Below, piece after piece: positions 25,210-33,196 of a stretch of DNA of 36,161 nucleotides. Position numbers and translations under genes: made by a program. Source of the stretch: Pseudomonas fontis (lineage in GTDB: Bacteria; Pseudomonadota; Gammaproteobacteria; Pseudomonadales; Pseudomonadaceae); contig NZ_JAMDGY010000060.1 in NCBI RefSeq assembly GCF_028656955.1, positions 1-36,161 of the forward strand, read 5' to 3'. How positions within the stretch are numbered: position 1 is the first letter of the stretch; every line of letters starts with the position of its first letter. The notes under the pieces are model-generated. The model saw only the letters and a list, made by a program, of their open reading frames with translations. It did no database searches and had not been told where the DNA came from.

Positions 25210-25884
25210 ATGACTGAGAAACGTGCGGTAATTCTGTTGTCTGGTGGCCTGGATTCGGCCACGGTGGTTGCCATGGCCAAGGCTGAAGGTTACAGCTGCT
25301 ACACCATGAGTTTTGATTATGGCCAGCGCCACCGTGCCGAGCTTGATGCCGCTGCACGGGTCGCGCGCGACCTGGGCGTGGTCGAACACAAGGTGATTGG
25401 CCTGAACCTGAACGGGATTGGTGGTTCTGCGCTGACCGACAGCAGCATCGATGTGCCGGAAGCACCGAGCGAAGGCATCCCGGTGACCTATGTGCCGGCG
25501 CGCAATACCGTGTTCCTCTCACTCGCGCTGGGCTGGGCGGAAGTGCTGCAGGCGCGGGACATCTTCATTGGCGTGAATGCCGTGGATTATTCCGGCTACC
25601 CGGATTGCCGCCCGGAGTTCGTCGAGGCGTTCGAGCGCATGGCCAACCTGGCGACCAAGGCCGGGGTAGAAGGGCAGGGCTTCCGTATCCAGGCGCCGCT
25701 GCAAAACCTGAGCAAGGCGCAGATCGTGCAGGCCGGCATGACTCATGGGGTGGACTACAGCCTGACCGTCTCCTGCTATCAGGCGGACGATGAAGGCCGC
25801 GCGTGTGGCAAGTGCGACAGCTGCCGCCTGCGTGCCGATGGCTTCAAATCGGCCGATGTAGCGGATCCAACGCGTTATTTTTAA
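25210..25884 (+). CDS. queC: 7-cyano-7-deazaguanine synthase QueC
   Basis: A 224-residue ATP-dependent amidoligase/nitrile synthase making preQ0. PP-loop SGGLDS at residues 11-16. Zinc-site cysteines near the C-terminus at about 189, 199, 202 and 205 (SCYQ ... ACGKCDSC). AGGAGAG precedes the ATG at a normal distance. It forms an operon with queE. Confidence 0.97.
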   Translation: MTEKRAVILLSGGLDSATVVAMAKAEGYSCYTMSFDYGQRHRAELDAAARVARDLGVVEHKVIGLNLNGIGGSALTDSSIDVPEAPSEGIPVTYVPARNTVFLSLALGWAEVLQARDIFIGVNAVDYSGYPDCRPEFVEAFERMANLATKAGVEGQGFRIQAPLQNLSKAQIVQAGMTHGVDYSLTVSCYQADDEGRACGKCDSCRLRADGFKSADVADPTRYF

Positions 25885-25900
25885 ATTATTTTGTTGTGGG

Positions 25901-25946
25901 GTGTTGATTTCCTGTTAGAAATCAGTATTATACGCCCCATCAACAC
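25901..25946 (+). promoter_or_regulatory. tRNA-Lys promoter inside nested inverted repeats
   Basis: TTGATT (25904-25909), 16 bases, TATTAT (25926-25931), then a GC-rich discriminator CGCCCC as in stringently controlled stable-RNA promoters. An 8-base inverted repeat, GTGTTGAT (25901-25908) and ATCAACAC (25939-25946), flanks it, and GATTTC/GAAATC lies between the hexamers. Confidence 0.75.
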
Positions 25947-25949
25947 AGC

Positions 25950-26025
25950 GGGTCGTTAGCTCAGTTGGTAGAGCAGTTGGCTTTTAACCAATTGGTCGTA
26001 GGTTCGAATCCCACACGACCCACCA
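25950..26025 (+). tRNA. tRNA-Lys (TTT)
   Basis: A 76-base cloverleaf: acceptor GGGTCGT with ACGACCC, anticodon loop CTTTTAA (anticodon TTT), T arm GGTTCGAATCC, encoded CCA. It lies directly after queC. In P. aeruginosa the tRNA-Lys at this position is an attachment site for integrative islands. Confidence 0.98.
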
Positions 26026-26035
26026 TATGCGGTAA

Positions 26036-26071
26036 GAAAAAGCCCGCCCCTGAAAAGGGGCGGGCTTTTTC
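26036..26071. terminator. Terminator after tRNA-Lys
   Basis: GAAAAAGCCCGCCCC (26036-26050), a TGAAAA loop and GGGGCGGGCTTTTTC (26057-26071): a 15-pair stem with T-runs on both strands. Confidence 0.95.
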
Positions 26072-26488
26072 GTTTTCCACATTCTGCACGTACCTGCCTG
26101 GTACTTCGTGTTCAGTTCATTCGCTGTTGCGTGGTCGCAATGAATTCGACCACAACCTGAATCCATTGCTCGCTTGACTCTGCCCCAGGGGGCACAGTTT
26201 GGCTACTGCATCGACAAGGCAAGGGCCGAGCTTGGTTGCGCTAATCAAGGGCGCCATTTCCACAAGCTTGAATCCTGCGGCCTTGGCGGCCTTGCGTTGT
26301 TGTAGGAGTTGCATTGCGCAGTGTTGACGCAGTGGGCACATTGTAGGGGCGGTCCTCGTGGGACAGGCTATACATTCATGGTGTCTCTCTGTTGCTAGGT
26401 CAGCTGGGCTGTAGGCGGGGGTATCCAGTGGCGATGGCACAAAAGACTTCCCGCCAATGCAGTTTTCGCCAGCCGCTGGAGGATCACC
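26072..26488. other. About 415-base region after tRNA-Lys without an assured gene
   Basis: Contents: an inverted repeat GTGGTCG/CGACCAC (26131-26137, 26147-26153); a CGCAGTG pair spaced 11 bases (26317-26323, 26328-26334); a tandem GCGGCCTTG repeat near 26278-26295; and open frames on both strands. The minus frame 26117-26341 is listed separately. No second copy of the tRNA 3' end (att) was seen by eye. Confidence 0.4.
26117..26341 (-). CDS. Possible small Cys-containing protein, unconfirmed
   Basis: A 74-codon frame starting MCPLRQHCAMQLLQQRK and ending SLRPRNSE. A GAGGA lies about 13-17 bases upstream, further than ideal. Upstream in-frame codons (ECIACPTRTAPTM) continue the Cys pattern but have no start. 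The same DNA is also open on the plus strand, and the antisense frame continues through the ABC-transporter gene, so this may be non-coding or a decayed remnant. I do not recognise it. Confidence 0.2.
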   Translation of the reverse strand: MCPLRQHCAMQLLQQRKAAKAAGFKLVEMAPLISATKLGPCLVDAVAKLCPLGQSQASNGFRLWSNSLRPRNSE

Positions 26489-28306
26489 ATGGACATGGAT
26501 TGGCATCAGGCCCTGCAAGAGAGCCTGAGCTGGCTCGCCGTCGCTTCGTTCATCACCATTGTGTCCTTTGTCGTCACCGCCCTGCTGATCGTGCGGTTTA
26601 CCCATTGGGGCAGGCAGTTCTGGCTGGTGGCGGGGGCGTACTTTGCGCCAAGGCGCAGTTGGCGGCCCTTGTTGGCATTCAGCCTGTTGCTGGTACTCAC
26701 GTTGTTCTCGGTGCGCATGAACGTCTTGTTCTCGTTCTGGTACAACGGCTTCTACAGCGCGCTCCAGGGGCTTGATCAGAAGGCCTTCTGGTTCCTGCTC
26801 GGGGTGTTCGCCATCCTGGCGACGATTCATATCTTTCGCTCCCTGTTCACCTACTACGTGACCCAGGCGTTCACCATCCGCTGGCGGGTGTGGCTGAACC
26901 AGCAGATGACCGATGACTGGATGGCAGGCGATGCCTATTACCGCGGGCAGTTTCTCAGTGAACCGGTGGACAACCCGGACCAGCGTATCGAACTGGATGT
27001 AAACACCTTCGTCACGGGGTCGGTTTCGCTCGCGCTCGGTGCGGTCAGCGCACTGGTCTCGTTGGTGGCCTTCACGGCGATCCTCTGGGGGCTCTCGGCG
27101 CCGCTGCAGGTGTGGGGAGAGGAGATCCCCCGGGCGATGGTCTTCGCCGTCTACCTGTATGTGATTGTTGCGACCTTGATTGCCTTTCGCCTTGGTCGGC
27201 CGCTGATCCGCCTGAACTTCCTCAACGAAAAACTCACGGCGAACTTCCGTTATGCCTTGGTGCGGTTGCGTGAGTACGCCGAGAACATCGCCTTCTACCG
27301 TGGTTCGGCGATCGAGCGGCAAACCTTGCTCGGGCGCTTCTTCGCGCTGATTGATAACGTCTGGTCGCTGGTCTATCGGAGCCTCAAGTTTGACGGCTTC
27401 AACCTGGCGGTCAGCCAGACTGCCGTGGTGTTCCCGTTCATTCTTCAGGCGCCGCGCTTCTTCAGCGGCGCGATCAAGCTGGGCGATGTCATGCAGACCT
27501 CCCAGGCCTTCGGCCAGGTGCAGGATTCGCTGTCGTTCTTCCGTTCCTCGTACGACACCTTTGCCCAGTATCGCGCCACCCTCGACCGTCTGGCCGGGTT
27601 CATCAATGCCAACCAGCAGGCCAGCGATCTCCCGCGGGTCGACACCCAGGATCAGGCCAATATCCTCGATATCGAGCGCATGCAGGTATTGCGCCCTGAT
27701 GGGCACACGCTGATCAGCGACCTCAACCTCAGCTTGAGGCCAGGGCAGGCGCTGTTGATCAAAGGGCCGTCGGGGAGTGGCAAGACCACGCTGCTGCGGG
27801 CCCTGGCAGGCCTCTGGCCTTATGCGCAGGGGCAGGTCAAACGTCCGGGTGGGGCCCAGGCGCTGTTTCTCTCGCAGCGCCCGTACATGCCGCTGGGTGA
27901 TCTGCGTGTCGCCATTGCCTATCCCTCCACCAGTGGGCCTGACGATGAACCCCGATTAGTGGAAGTACTGAACAAGGTCAATTTGGCCCACCTGGCGGGG
28001 CGTCTTGACCTCAATACGGATTGGTCGCGCATCCTCTCCATTGGTGAACAGCAGCGCCTGGCCTTTGCCAGGGTGCTGTTCAATCGGCCGCAAATCGTCT
28101 TCCTCGATGAATCCACCTCGGCCATGGACGAAGGCCTGGAGCACGCGCTGTACTCGCTACTGCGCAACGAGATGATCGACACCATGCTGGTCAGCATCGG
28201 GCATCGCAGCACCCTGATGAACTTTCATACCCATCGCCTTGAGGTGGATGGAAAAGGGGCGTGGACGTTGTTTGAGCAACATCCTGCCTTGGATATCAGT
28301 CCATAG
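26489..28306 (+). CDS. SbmA/BacA-type ABC transporter (fused permease and ATPase)
   Basis: A 605-residue half-transporter. The N-terminal SbmA/BacA-like membrane domain (about 1-340, about six segments) is followed by an ABC ATPase: Walker A GPSGSGKTT (426-434), signature LSIGEQQ (516-522; this family uses LS-x-GE rather than LSGGQ), Walker B IVFLDE (536-541), H-loop His572. Family members (YddA, Mycobacterium Rv1819c) move peptides, cobalamin or bleomycin-type hydrophilic compounds; the substrate here is unknown. GGAGGA 5 bases before the ATG fixes the start. It stands alone, ending before a hairpin terminator. Confidence 0.9.
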   Translation: MDMDWHQALQESLSWLAVASFITIVSFVVTALLIVRFTHWGRQFWLVAGAYFAPRRSWRPLLAFSLLLVLTLFSVRMNVLFSFWYNGFYSALQGLDQKAFWFLLGVFAILATIHIFRSLFTYYVTQAFTIRWRVWLNQQMTDDWMAGDAYYRGQFLSEPVDNPDQRIELDVNTFVTGSVSLALGAVSALVSLVAFTAILWGLSAPLQVWGEEIPRAMVFAVYLYVIVATLIAFRLGRPLIRLNFLNEKLTANFRYALVRLREYAENIAFYRGSAIERQTLLGRFFALIDNVWSLVYRSLKFDGFNLAVSQTAVVFPFILQAPRFFSGAIKLGDVMQTSQAFGQVQDSLSFFRSSYDTFAQYRATLDRLAGFINANQQASDLPRVDTQDQANILDIERMQVLRPDGHTLISDLNLSLRPGQALLIKGPSGSGKTTLLRALAGLWPYAQGQVKRPGGAQALFLSQRPYMPLGDLRVAIAYPSTSGPDDEPRLVEVLNKVNLAHLAGRLDLNTDWSRILSIGEQQRLAFARVLFNRPQIVFLDESTSAMDEGLEHALYSLLRNEMIDTMLVSIGHRSTLMNFHTHRLEVDGKGAWTLFEQHPALDISP

Positions 28307-28308
28307 AT

Positions 28309-28325
28309 GCCCCTTCGGAAGGGGC
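28309..28325 (+). other. Hairpin after the ABC-transporter stop
   Basis: GCCCCTT-CGG-AAGGGGC, a 7-pair stem just after the stop codon, without a T-run. Likely part of 3'-end structure together with the next hairpin. Confidence 0.4.
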
Positions 28326-28346
28326 CCTGGTCTACCTGTCTCATCG

Positions 28347-28381
28347 ATGGCTATCACCGTTCATCAAGCGGTGATAGCCAT
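28347..28381 (+). terminator. Terminator between the ABC-transporter and FecR-like genes
   Basis: ATGGCTATCACCG (28347-28359), a 9-base loop and CGGTGATAGCCAT (28369-28381), then TTGCTT. The 13-pair stem separates the two transcription units, so the FecR-like gene needs its own promoter. Confidence 0.75.
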
Positions 28382-28408
28382 TTGCTTCCCTCCGGCACCC
28401 GAAATGAT

Positions 28409-28427
28409 GATAATGATTTTACTTATC
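28409..28427 (+). promoter_or_regulatory. Fur box upstream of the FecR-like gene
   Basis: GATAATGATTTTACTTATC matches 15 of 19 positions of the Fur consensus GATAATGATAATCATTATC, including the whole left half. It lies 30 bases before the FecR-like ATG, overlapping the probable promoter, so iron-repletion would repress the gene. Confidence 0.8.
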
Positions 28428-28456
28428 ATTAACGTTTGTGCGCTTTCGGTGCCTCT

Positions 28457-29257
28457 ATGTCTACAGACTCCAGCCCTGACGCTTTCGAGCGTCTGTTCAC
28501 TGATCACCCTGGTTGGCTGCAGCGCCGACAGTTGGTCAAGCTACTCACCCTGTTTGCCGGCGTTGGGGCTGCTGCCTGGGGGCTTGAGCAGGCAACGCCC
28601 TGGCAGCGCGTGGTGGCGGATCACGCGACGGAGGTTGGCGAGCGTCGACGCTTGACGCTTGCTGATGGCAGTTCCCTTGACCTGAACACCGACAGTGCAG
28701 TTCGTTTGTATGACGAACGTGGCGCGCAGACCATCGAGCTGCTGCGCGGCGAGATCAGTGTGCATTTGACCGGGCATGCACCTAGCGGGCTTCGCACGAT
28801 GTTGCGGGTACGTACCGACGCTGGTTTGCTGGAAGCCATGGCGGCCCAGTTTTCGGCACGACTGGACGCTGACGGCATCCGCCTGAGCGTCCTGCGGGGG
28901 ACGGTGCAGATGTTTCCCCAAGTCGTTCCCGATGAGGCGACGGCGCAGGCCGGTGAATGCTGGATGTTGCAGCCGTTGCGTGTCTGGCTGCTGGAGGGGG
29001 TTGCTGCCCAGGTCGATGCTACGGCTTGGCGCGACGGCGTGCTGGTTGCGCGGGATATGCCGCTGGAGCGGGTGTTGGCGGAGCTGGGGCGCTATCGCCA
29101 TGGCCGGCTGAGTTGTGATCCGCAGCTTGCCCAGTTGCCCATCAGTGGCCACTTCCAGCTGGAAGACATCAACGCCACCCTTGGCTCTCTAGCCCATGCC
29201 CATGGCCTCAAGTTGCATAGTGTGCTCGGGCTCTGGACCCGTTTGAGCGCCGCCTGA
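28457..29257 (+). CDS. FecR-like anti-sigma/iron-signalling protein, orphan and short at the N-terminus
   Basis: A 266-residue protein. FecR proteins sit in the inner membrane and pass a signal from a TonB-dependent receptor to an ECF sigma factor. Here the cytoplasmic part is brief (residues 1-30, ending GWLQRRQLVKLL), followed by one hydrophobic segment (about 30-48), then a FecR domain (about 60-165: RRLTLADGSSLDLNTDSAVRL) and a C-terminal STN-like segment (VLAELGRYRHGRLSCDP ... ISGHFQLEDINATLGSLA). The start is ATG at 28457; a TTG at 28436 is unlikely. No sigma factor lies upstream and no receptor downstream. The Fur box supports an iron role. Confidence 0.82.
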   Translation: MSTDSSPDAFERLFTDHPGWLQRRQLVKLLTLFAGVGAAAWGLEQATPWQRVVADHATEVGERRRLTLADGSSLDLNTDSAVRLYDERGAQTIELLRGEISVHLTGHAPSGLRTMLRVRTDAGLLEAMAAQFSARLDADGIRLSVLRGTVQMFPQVVPDEATAQAGECWMLQPLRVWLLEGVAAQVDATAWRDGVLVARDMPLERVLAELGRYRHGRLSCDPQLAQLPISGHFQLEDINATLGSLAHAHGLKLHSVLGLWTRLSAA

Positions 29258-29393
29258 TCGTTGGGGCGCTTTCGTCGGATGCCGGGCTGGCGCCATGAAA
29301 ATTTCTTCACGGGCCGGGCCTGGCGCTGTCAGAACCCCGTATCGGAGTGATATGTTCCCCTCCAGAATTGAAGACGAAAATACTGGAATGATC

Positions 29394-30263
29394 ATGTCTA
29401 GAGCCTCCCACCAAGATTTGCGCCGTGCCTTTCGCACGCTCCTCGCTTCCCCTGTCTGCTACCACACGGCTTCCGTGTTCGACCCCATGTCTGCGCGTAT
29501 TGCCGCAGACCTGGGTTTTGAAGTCGGTATCCTCGGGGGTTCGGTTGCATCGTTACAGGTACTGGCAGCTCCGGACTTTGCCCTGATCACCCTCAGCGAA
29601 TTCGCTGAGCAGGCTACCCGTATCGGTCGCGTGGCCCAATTGCCGGTGATCGCCGATGCCGACCACGGCTATGGCAACGCTTTGAATGTCATGCGCACGG
29701 TGACTGAACTGGAACGCGCAGGTGTTGCAGCGCTGACCATCGAAGACACGTTGCTGCCGGCCCAGTTCGGCCGTAAATCCACCGACCTGATCAGCATTGG
29801 CGAAGGTGTCGGCAAAGTCCGTGCGGCCCTGGAAGCCCGTGTCGATCCGGAGCTGTGCATCATCGCCCGGACCAACGCGGCGGTGATCCCGGTGGAAGAA
29901 GTGATTGCCCGTGCCGTCGCCTATCAGAACGCTGGCGCCGACGGCGTATGCATCGTCGGCATTCGGGATTTCGAGCACCTGGAGCAGGTTGCCAGGCATG
30001 TGACGATCCCGCTGATGCTGGTGACCTATGGCAACCCGCAGTTGCATGACGACAAGCGATTGGCCGAGCTGGGTGTGCGGATTGCTGTGGATGGTCATGG
30101 CGCCTACTTCGCCGCGATCAAGGCGACCTACGACAGCCTGCGCGAACAGCGTCGCATCACCAGCAGCGCTTCGGACCTGAGCGCCACCGAGCTGACCCAT
30201 ACCTACACGCTGCCAGGCGACTACATCGACTGGGCCAGCAAGTTCATGGACGTAAACGAGTAA
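29394..30263 (+). CDS. Oxaloacetate decarboxylase (PEP mutase/isocitrate lyase superfamily)
   Basis: A 289-residue TIM-barrel enzyme of the type characterised in P. aeruginosa PA4872, which decarboxylates oxaloacetate to pyruvate with Mg2+. With the ATG at 29394, residues Tyr212 and His235 (TYGNP, VDGHGAYF) fall at the numbers I recall for PA4872, supporting this start. The metal-binding loop ADADHGYGN is at 88-96. An in-frame ATG at 29352 has a good GGAG and could add 14 residues. It is monocistronic or paired with the YdgA-like gene 62 bases downstream. Confidence 0.88.
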   Translation: MSRASHQDLRRAFRTLLASPVCYHTASVFDPMSARIAADLGFEVGILGGSVASLQVLAAPDFALITLSEFAEQATRIGRVAQLPVIADADHGYGNALNVMRTVTELERAGVAALTIEDTLLPAQFGRKSTDLISIGEGVGKVRAALEARVDPELCIIARTNAAVIPVEEVIARAVAYQNAGADGVCIVGIRDFEHLEQVARHVTIPLMLVTYGNPQLHDDKRLAELGVRIAVDGHGAYFAAIKATYDSLREQRRITSSASDLSATELTHTYTLPGDYIDWASKFMDVNE

Positions 30264-30325
30264 GGCCTGCAGGGTCTGAAAGCGACATTCCCCTTAAAAA
30301 CAACGGACAGACAACGGATCATTTC

Positions 30326-31816
30326 ATGAAGAAAACAGTGGGCGCGCTTTCAGGCCTGGCCCTGGCAGTGGCGGCGATTTGCACGGCAGGCGCCTGGTAC
30401 ACCGGCCAGCAACTGCCGGCGGTGCTCGATCAGTCGATTGCGCAATCGAACCAGCAATTGGCGCAGAGCATTGCCGGTGCCGGGGGCAGCGCGCAGATCG
30501 AACTGCTGTCGCTGGAGCGCCACCTGTACAGCAGCACCGCTCGCTATCACCTGAAGGTCGAGAACCTGCAACTGGGTGAGGAGCGTGTCAGTTTCGAGCT
30601 GACCTTCGTTGACCGCATCGAGCATGGCCCGTTGCCGTGGTCACGGCTGAAGGCGTTCAAGCTGATGCCGGTCATGGCCTCCAGCAACTATGCCCTGGAA
30701 AAAGATGCCGGCACCGCCGGCTGGTTTGCCGCAAGCAACGACGTGGCGCCGCTGCAAGGGCACATGAGCCTGGGGTATGACCGTTCGGTGGATGGCCAGT
30801 TGCGCCTGATGCCGCTGGACATTACCCAGGCTGAAGGGTCGAGCGTCAAGCTCTCCGGGGTCACGCTGGATATCAGTGGTGGTGCCAAGGGCGAGACGGT
30901 AAAGCTGGCAGGGGACTTGGGTAGCCTGGCCATGACGCTGGTGACGCCGGATCGTCCACCGGTCAAGATTGCGCTGCAGGGCCTGGAGCTGGCGGCCAAT
31001 TTGAAGCTTACGCCGTTCGGTTTCTACGTCGGCCAGGTTGATCTGCTGTTGGCCGACAGCGCCTTCACTTATGGTGATCGTCAGGCTGAGCTGGCGTTCA
31101 AGGGCATGGAGCAGCGCAACGACTACCAGATCGAGGGTAGCCAGTTGGCGGTCAAGCAAGTCTACAAGGTCGCCGACATCAGTTATGACGGCAAGCCGGT
31201 TGGCAGTGCCCAGGTTGCCTGGAGCGCACGGCGCCTGGATGTGCCTGCGGTACAAGCCTTGATGGAGTTCTACGCCAACAACCTGCCAGCCTTCGAGCAG
31301 GCAACGGCCGCCGGTGTGTCGCCGTCCCAGGCATTGACCGAGGCGCAGCGCGCAGACTTCCAGCAGCGTATTCTCGCCGTGTTGGCGGGCAAGCCGCAGC
31401 TGGCGCTGGACGATGTCTCGTTCAAGACCGCCAACGGTGAAAGCCGCTTCAAGCTGACAGTGGACCTGGCCCAGCCGGCATCGCTCGACCTTCCGCTGGA
31501 GCAGGTGTCCCGGCAGATGATTGAGCAGGTGCAGAGCGATCTGTCGCTGTCCAAGCCGATGATCGGTGATCTGGCGGCGTTGCAGGCCAAGGTGCAGGGC
31601 GAGGACGTCCAGCAGATTGAACAGGCATCCCGGGCGGGCGAAATGGTCGCGCAGATGGCCATGTACACCCAGTTGGCGACAATCAAGGACGACGCCATTG
31701 TCAGCAACCTGCATTACGCCAATGGCCAGGTGAACCTGAACGGGAAAAACATGACGGTCGAGCAGTTTGCCGCGCTGCTCATGAGCAACTTCGGTGCATT
31801 GCAAGGCCCGCGTTAA
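30326..31816 (+). CDS. YdgA/DUF945-family protein
   Basis: A 496-residue protein with an N-terminal signal anchor (MKKTVGALSGLALAVAAICTAGAWYTG) and a long periplasmic region of repeated short strands. The length fits E. coli YdgA (about 500). The family has no assigned biochemical role; its repeated-strand architecture suggests an envelope or lipid-binding function, which is inference. It follows the decarboxylase by 62 bases and ends at a GC hairpin. Confidence 0.85.
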   Translation: MKKTVGALSGLALAVAAICTAGAWYTGQQLPAVLDQSIAQSNQQLAQSIAGAGGSAQIELLSLERHLYSSTARYHLKVENLQLGEERVSFELTFVDRIEHGPLPWSRLKAFKLMPVMASSNYALEKDAGTAGWFAASNDVAPLQGHMSLGYDRSVDGQLRLMPLDITQAEGSSVKLSGVTLDISGGAKGETVKLAGDLGSLAMTLVTPDRPPVKIALQGLELAANLKLTPFGFYVGQVDLLLADSAFTYGDRQAELAFKGMEQRNDYQIEGSQLAVKQVYKVADISYDGKPVGSAQVAWSARRLDVPAVQALMEFYANNLPAFEQATAAGVSPSQALTEAQRADFQQRILAVLAGKPQLALDDVSFKTANGESRFKLTVDLAQPASLDLPLEQVSRQMIEQVQSDLSLSKPMIGDLAALQAKVQGEDVQQIEQASRAGEMVAQMAMYTQLATIKDDAIVSNLHYANGQVNLNGKNMTVEQFAALLMSNFGALQGPR

Positions 31817-31831
31817 GCGCCTGGCACACTC

Positions 31832-31860
31832 GGCAGACGACGCGCCCTGCGTCGCCTGCC
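31832..31860 (+). terminator. GC-rich hairpin after the YdgA-like gene
   Basis: GGCAGACGACGC (31832-31843) pairs with GCGTCGCCTGCC (31849-31860) with one mispair, then GCCCTTT. The T-run is short, so termination strength is uncertain. A further GCCC/GGGC stem and seven A residues follow. Confidence 0.55.
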
Positions 31861-32043
31861 GCCCTTTACGGGCAAAAAAATCTTTAGAATTCATCCAATT
31901 ATCTGTAGCCTTCGACAACCAATAGAACCCGGTATTTCAGCGGGTCTTGGGCTTGCGCCGCAAAGGCCGAGCCGCTATCCGAATTGCCATAGCCTGGTGA
32001 TACACTCGACTTACGCGCGAACGCGCCTGCAGGTCTTGCGAAC

Positions 32044-33102
32044 ATGACGCAGATTTCCGAACGCCTTCTGGTTCAAGCCCATCTGGACGCCAAGCAGCCC
32101 AAGCCGTTGACGCTTGAGCAAGAGGCGCAATACCGTGCCGCCATCGCCGCCGAACTCAAGGCGCAGGATGCGGTACTTGTCGCTCACTACTATTGCGATC
32201 CGGTGGTCCAGGCCCTGGCCGAGGAAACCGGTGGTTGCGTGTCCGACTCGCTGGAGATGGCCCGCTTCGGCCGCGAGCACTCGGCGAAGACCGTGCTGGT
32301 GGCGGGCGTACGCTTCATGGGCGAAACCGCAAAAATCCTCACCCCCGAAAAACGCATCCTGATGCCGACCCTCGAAGCGACCTGCTCGCTCGACCTGGGC
32401 TGCCCGGTGGAAGAGTTCTCGGCGTTCTGCGACAAGCACCCGGAACGTACCGTGGTGGTGTATGCCAATACCTCGGCAGCGGTCAAAGCGCGCGCCGACT
32501 GGGTGGTAACCTCCAGCTGCGCGCTGGAAATCGTCGAAAGCCTGATGGACAACGGCGAGACCATCATCTGGGGGCCGGATCAGCACCTGGGGCGTTACAT
32601 CCAGAAGCAAACCGGTGCCGACATGCTTTTGTGGGACGGTGCATGCATCGTCCACGAAGAGTTCAAGTCGCGTCAGTTGGAGGACATGAAAGCGCTGTAC
32701 CCGGACGCGGCCATTCTGGTGCATCCCGAGTCGCCGGAAGCGGTGATCGACCTGGCTGACGCGGTGGGTTCCACCAGCCAGCTGATTGCTGCAGCGCAAA
32801 CCTTGCCGAACAAGACCTTCATCGTTGCGACCGACCGCGGCATCTTCTACAAGATGCAGCAGCTGTGCCCGGACAAGGTGTTCGTGGAGGCGCCAACGGC
32901 CGGTAACGGCGCGGCGTGCCGCAGTTGCGCACATTGCCCGTGGATGGCGATGAACACGCTGGAGCGCACCTTGCAGTGCCTGCGTGAGGGGACCAACGAG
33001 ATCTTCGTCGAGCCGGCGCTGATTCCCCAGGCGATCAAGCCGTTGCAGCGCATGCTGGACTTCACCCACGCGGCGCGGATGAAGTTGTCCGGTAACGCTT
33101 GA
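32044..33102 (+). CDS. nadA: Quinolinate synthase A
   Basis: A 352-residue [4Fe-4S] enzyme that condenses iminoaspartate with dihydroxyacetone phosphate to quinolinate for NAD. The three cluster ligands fall at family positions: Cys114 (EATCSLD), Cys201 (WDGACIVH) and Cys298 (CRSCAHCPW). The start at ATG 32044 has only a weak AGGT upstream. Preceded by about 225 bases with no gene; a TGGTGATACACT near 31995-32006 resembles an extended -10. Confidence 0.97.
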   Translation: MTQISERLLVQAHLDAKQPKPLTLEQEAQYRAAIAAELKAQDAVLVAHYYCDPVVQALAEETGGCVSDSLEMARFGREHSAKTVLVAGVRFMGETAKILTPEKRILMPTLEATCSLDLGCPVEEFSAFCDKHPERTVVVYANTSAAVKARADWVVTSSCALEIVESLMDNGETIIWGPDQHLGRYIQKQTGADMLLWDGACIVHEEFKSRQLEDMKALYPDAAILVHPESPEAVIDLADAVGSTSQLIAAAQTLPNKTFIVATDRGIFYKMQQLCPDKVFVEAPTAGNGAACRSCAHCPWMAMNTLERTLQCLREGTNEIFVEPALIPQAIKPLQRMLDFTHAARMKLSGNA

Positions 33103-33109
33103 GGGCCAA

Positions 33110-33182
33110 ATCGCCGGCAAGGCCGGCTCCCACGGTATTCCTGCCTTGACGGGGGCTTGTGGGAGCCGGCCTTGCCGGCGAT
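33110..33182. repeat. Large perfect palindrome (REPIN-type) between nadA and bepA-like gene
   Basis: Two 24-base perfectly complementary arms (33110-33133 and 33159-33182) separated by 25 bases. Each arm carries a TCGCCGGCAAGGCCGGCTCC core, common in Pseudomonas REP elements. It sits between convergent genes and can serve both as terminators. It is a different REP family from that at 5759. Confidence 0.88.
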
Positions 33183-33196
33183 AGGGCTGGCGCCAA

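Noticed and set aside
26030..26500. Second att site after tRNA-Lys
   Set aside because: No repeat of the tRNA 3' end (GGTTCGAATCCC... CCA) was found by eye downstream, and there is no integrase.
26342..27706. Long minus-strand frame running through the ABC-transporter gene
   Set aside because: Antisense of a gene with clear ABC motifs; only the part beyond that gene (26117-26341) is kept as a low-confidence candidate.
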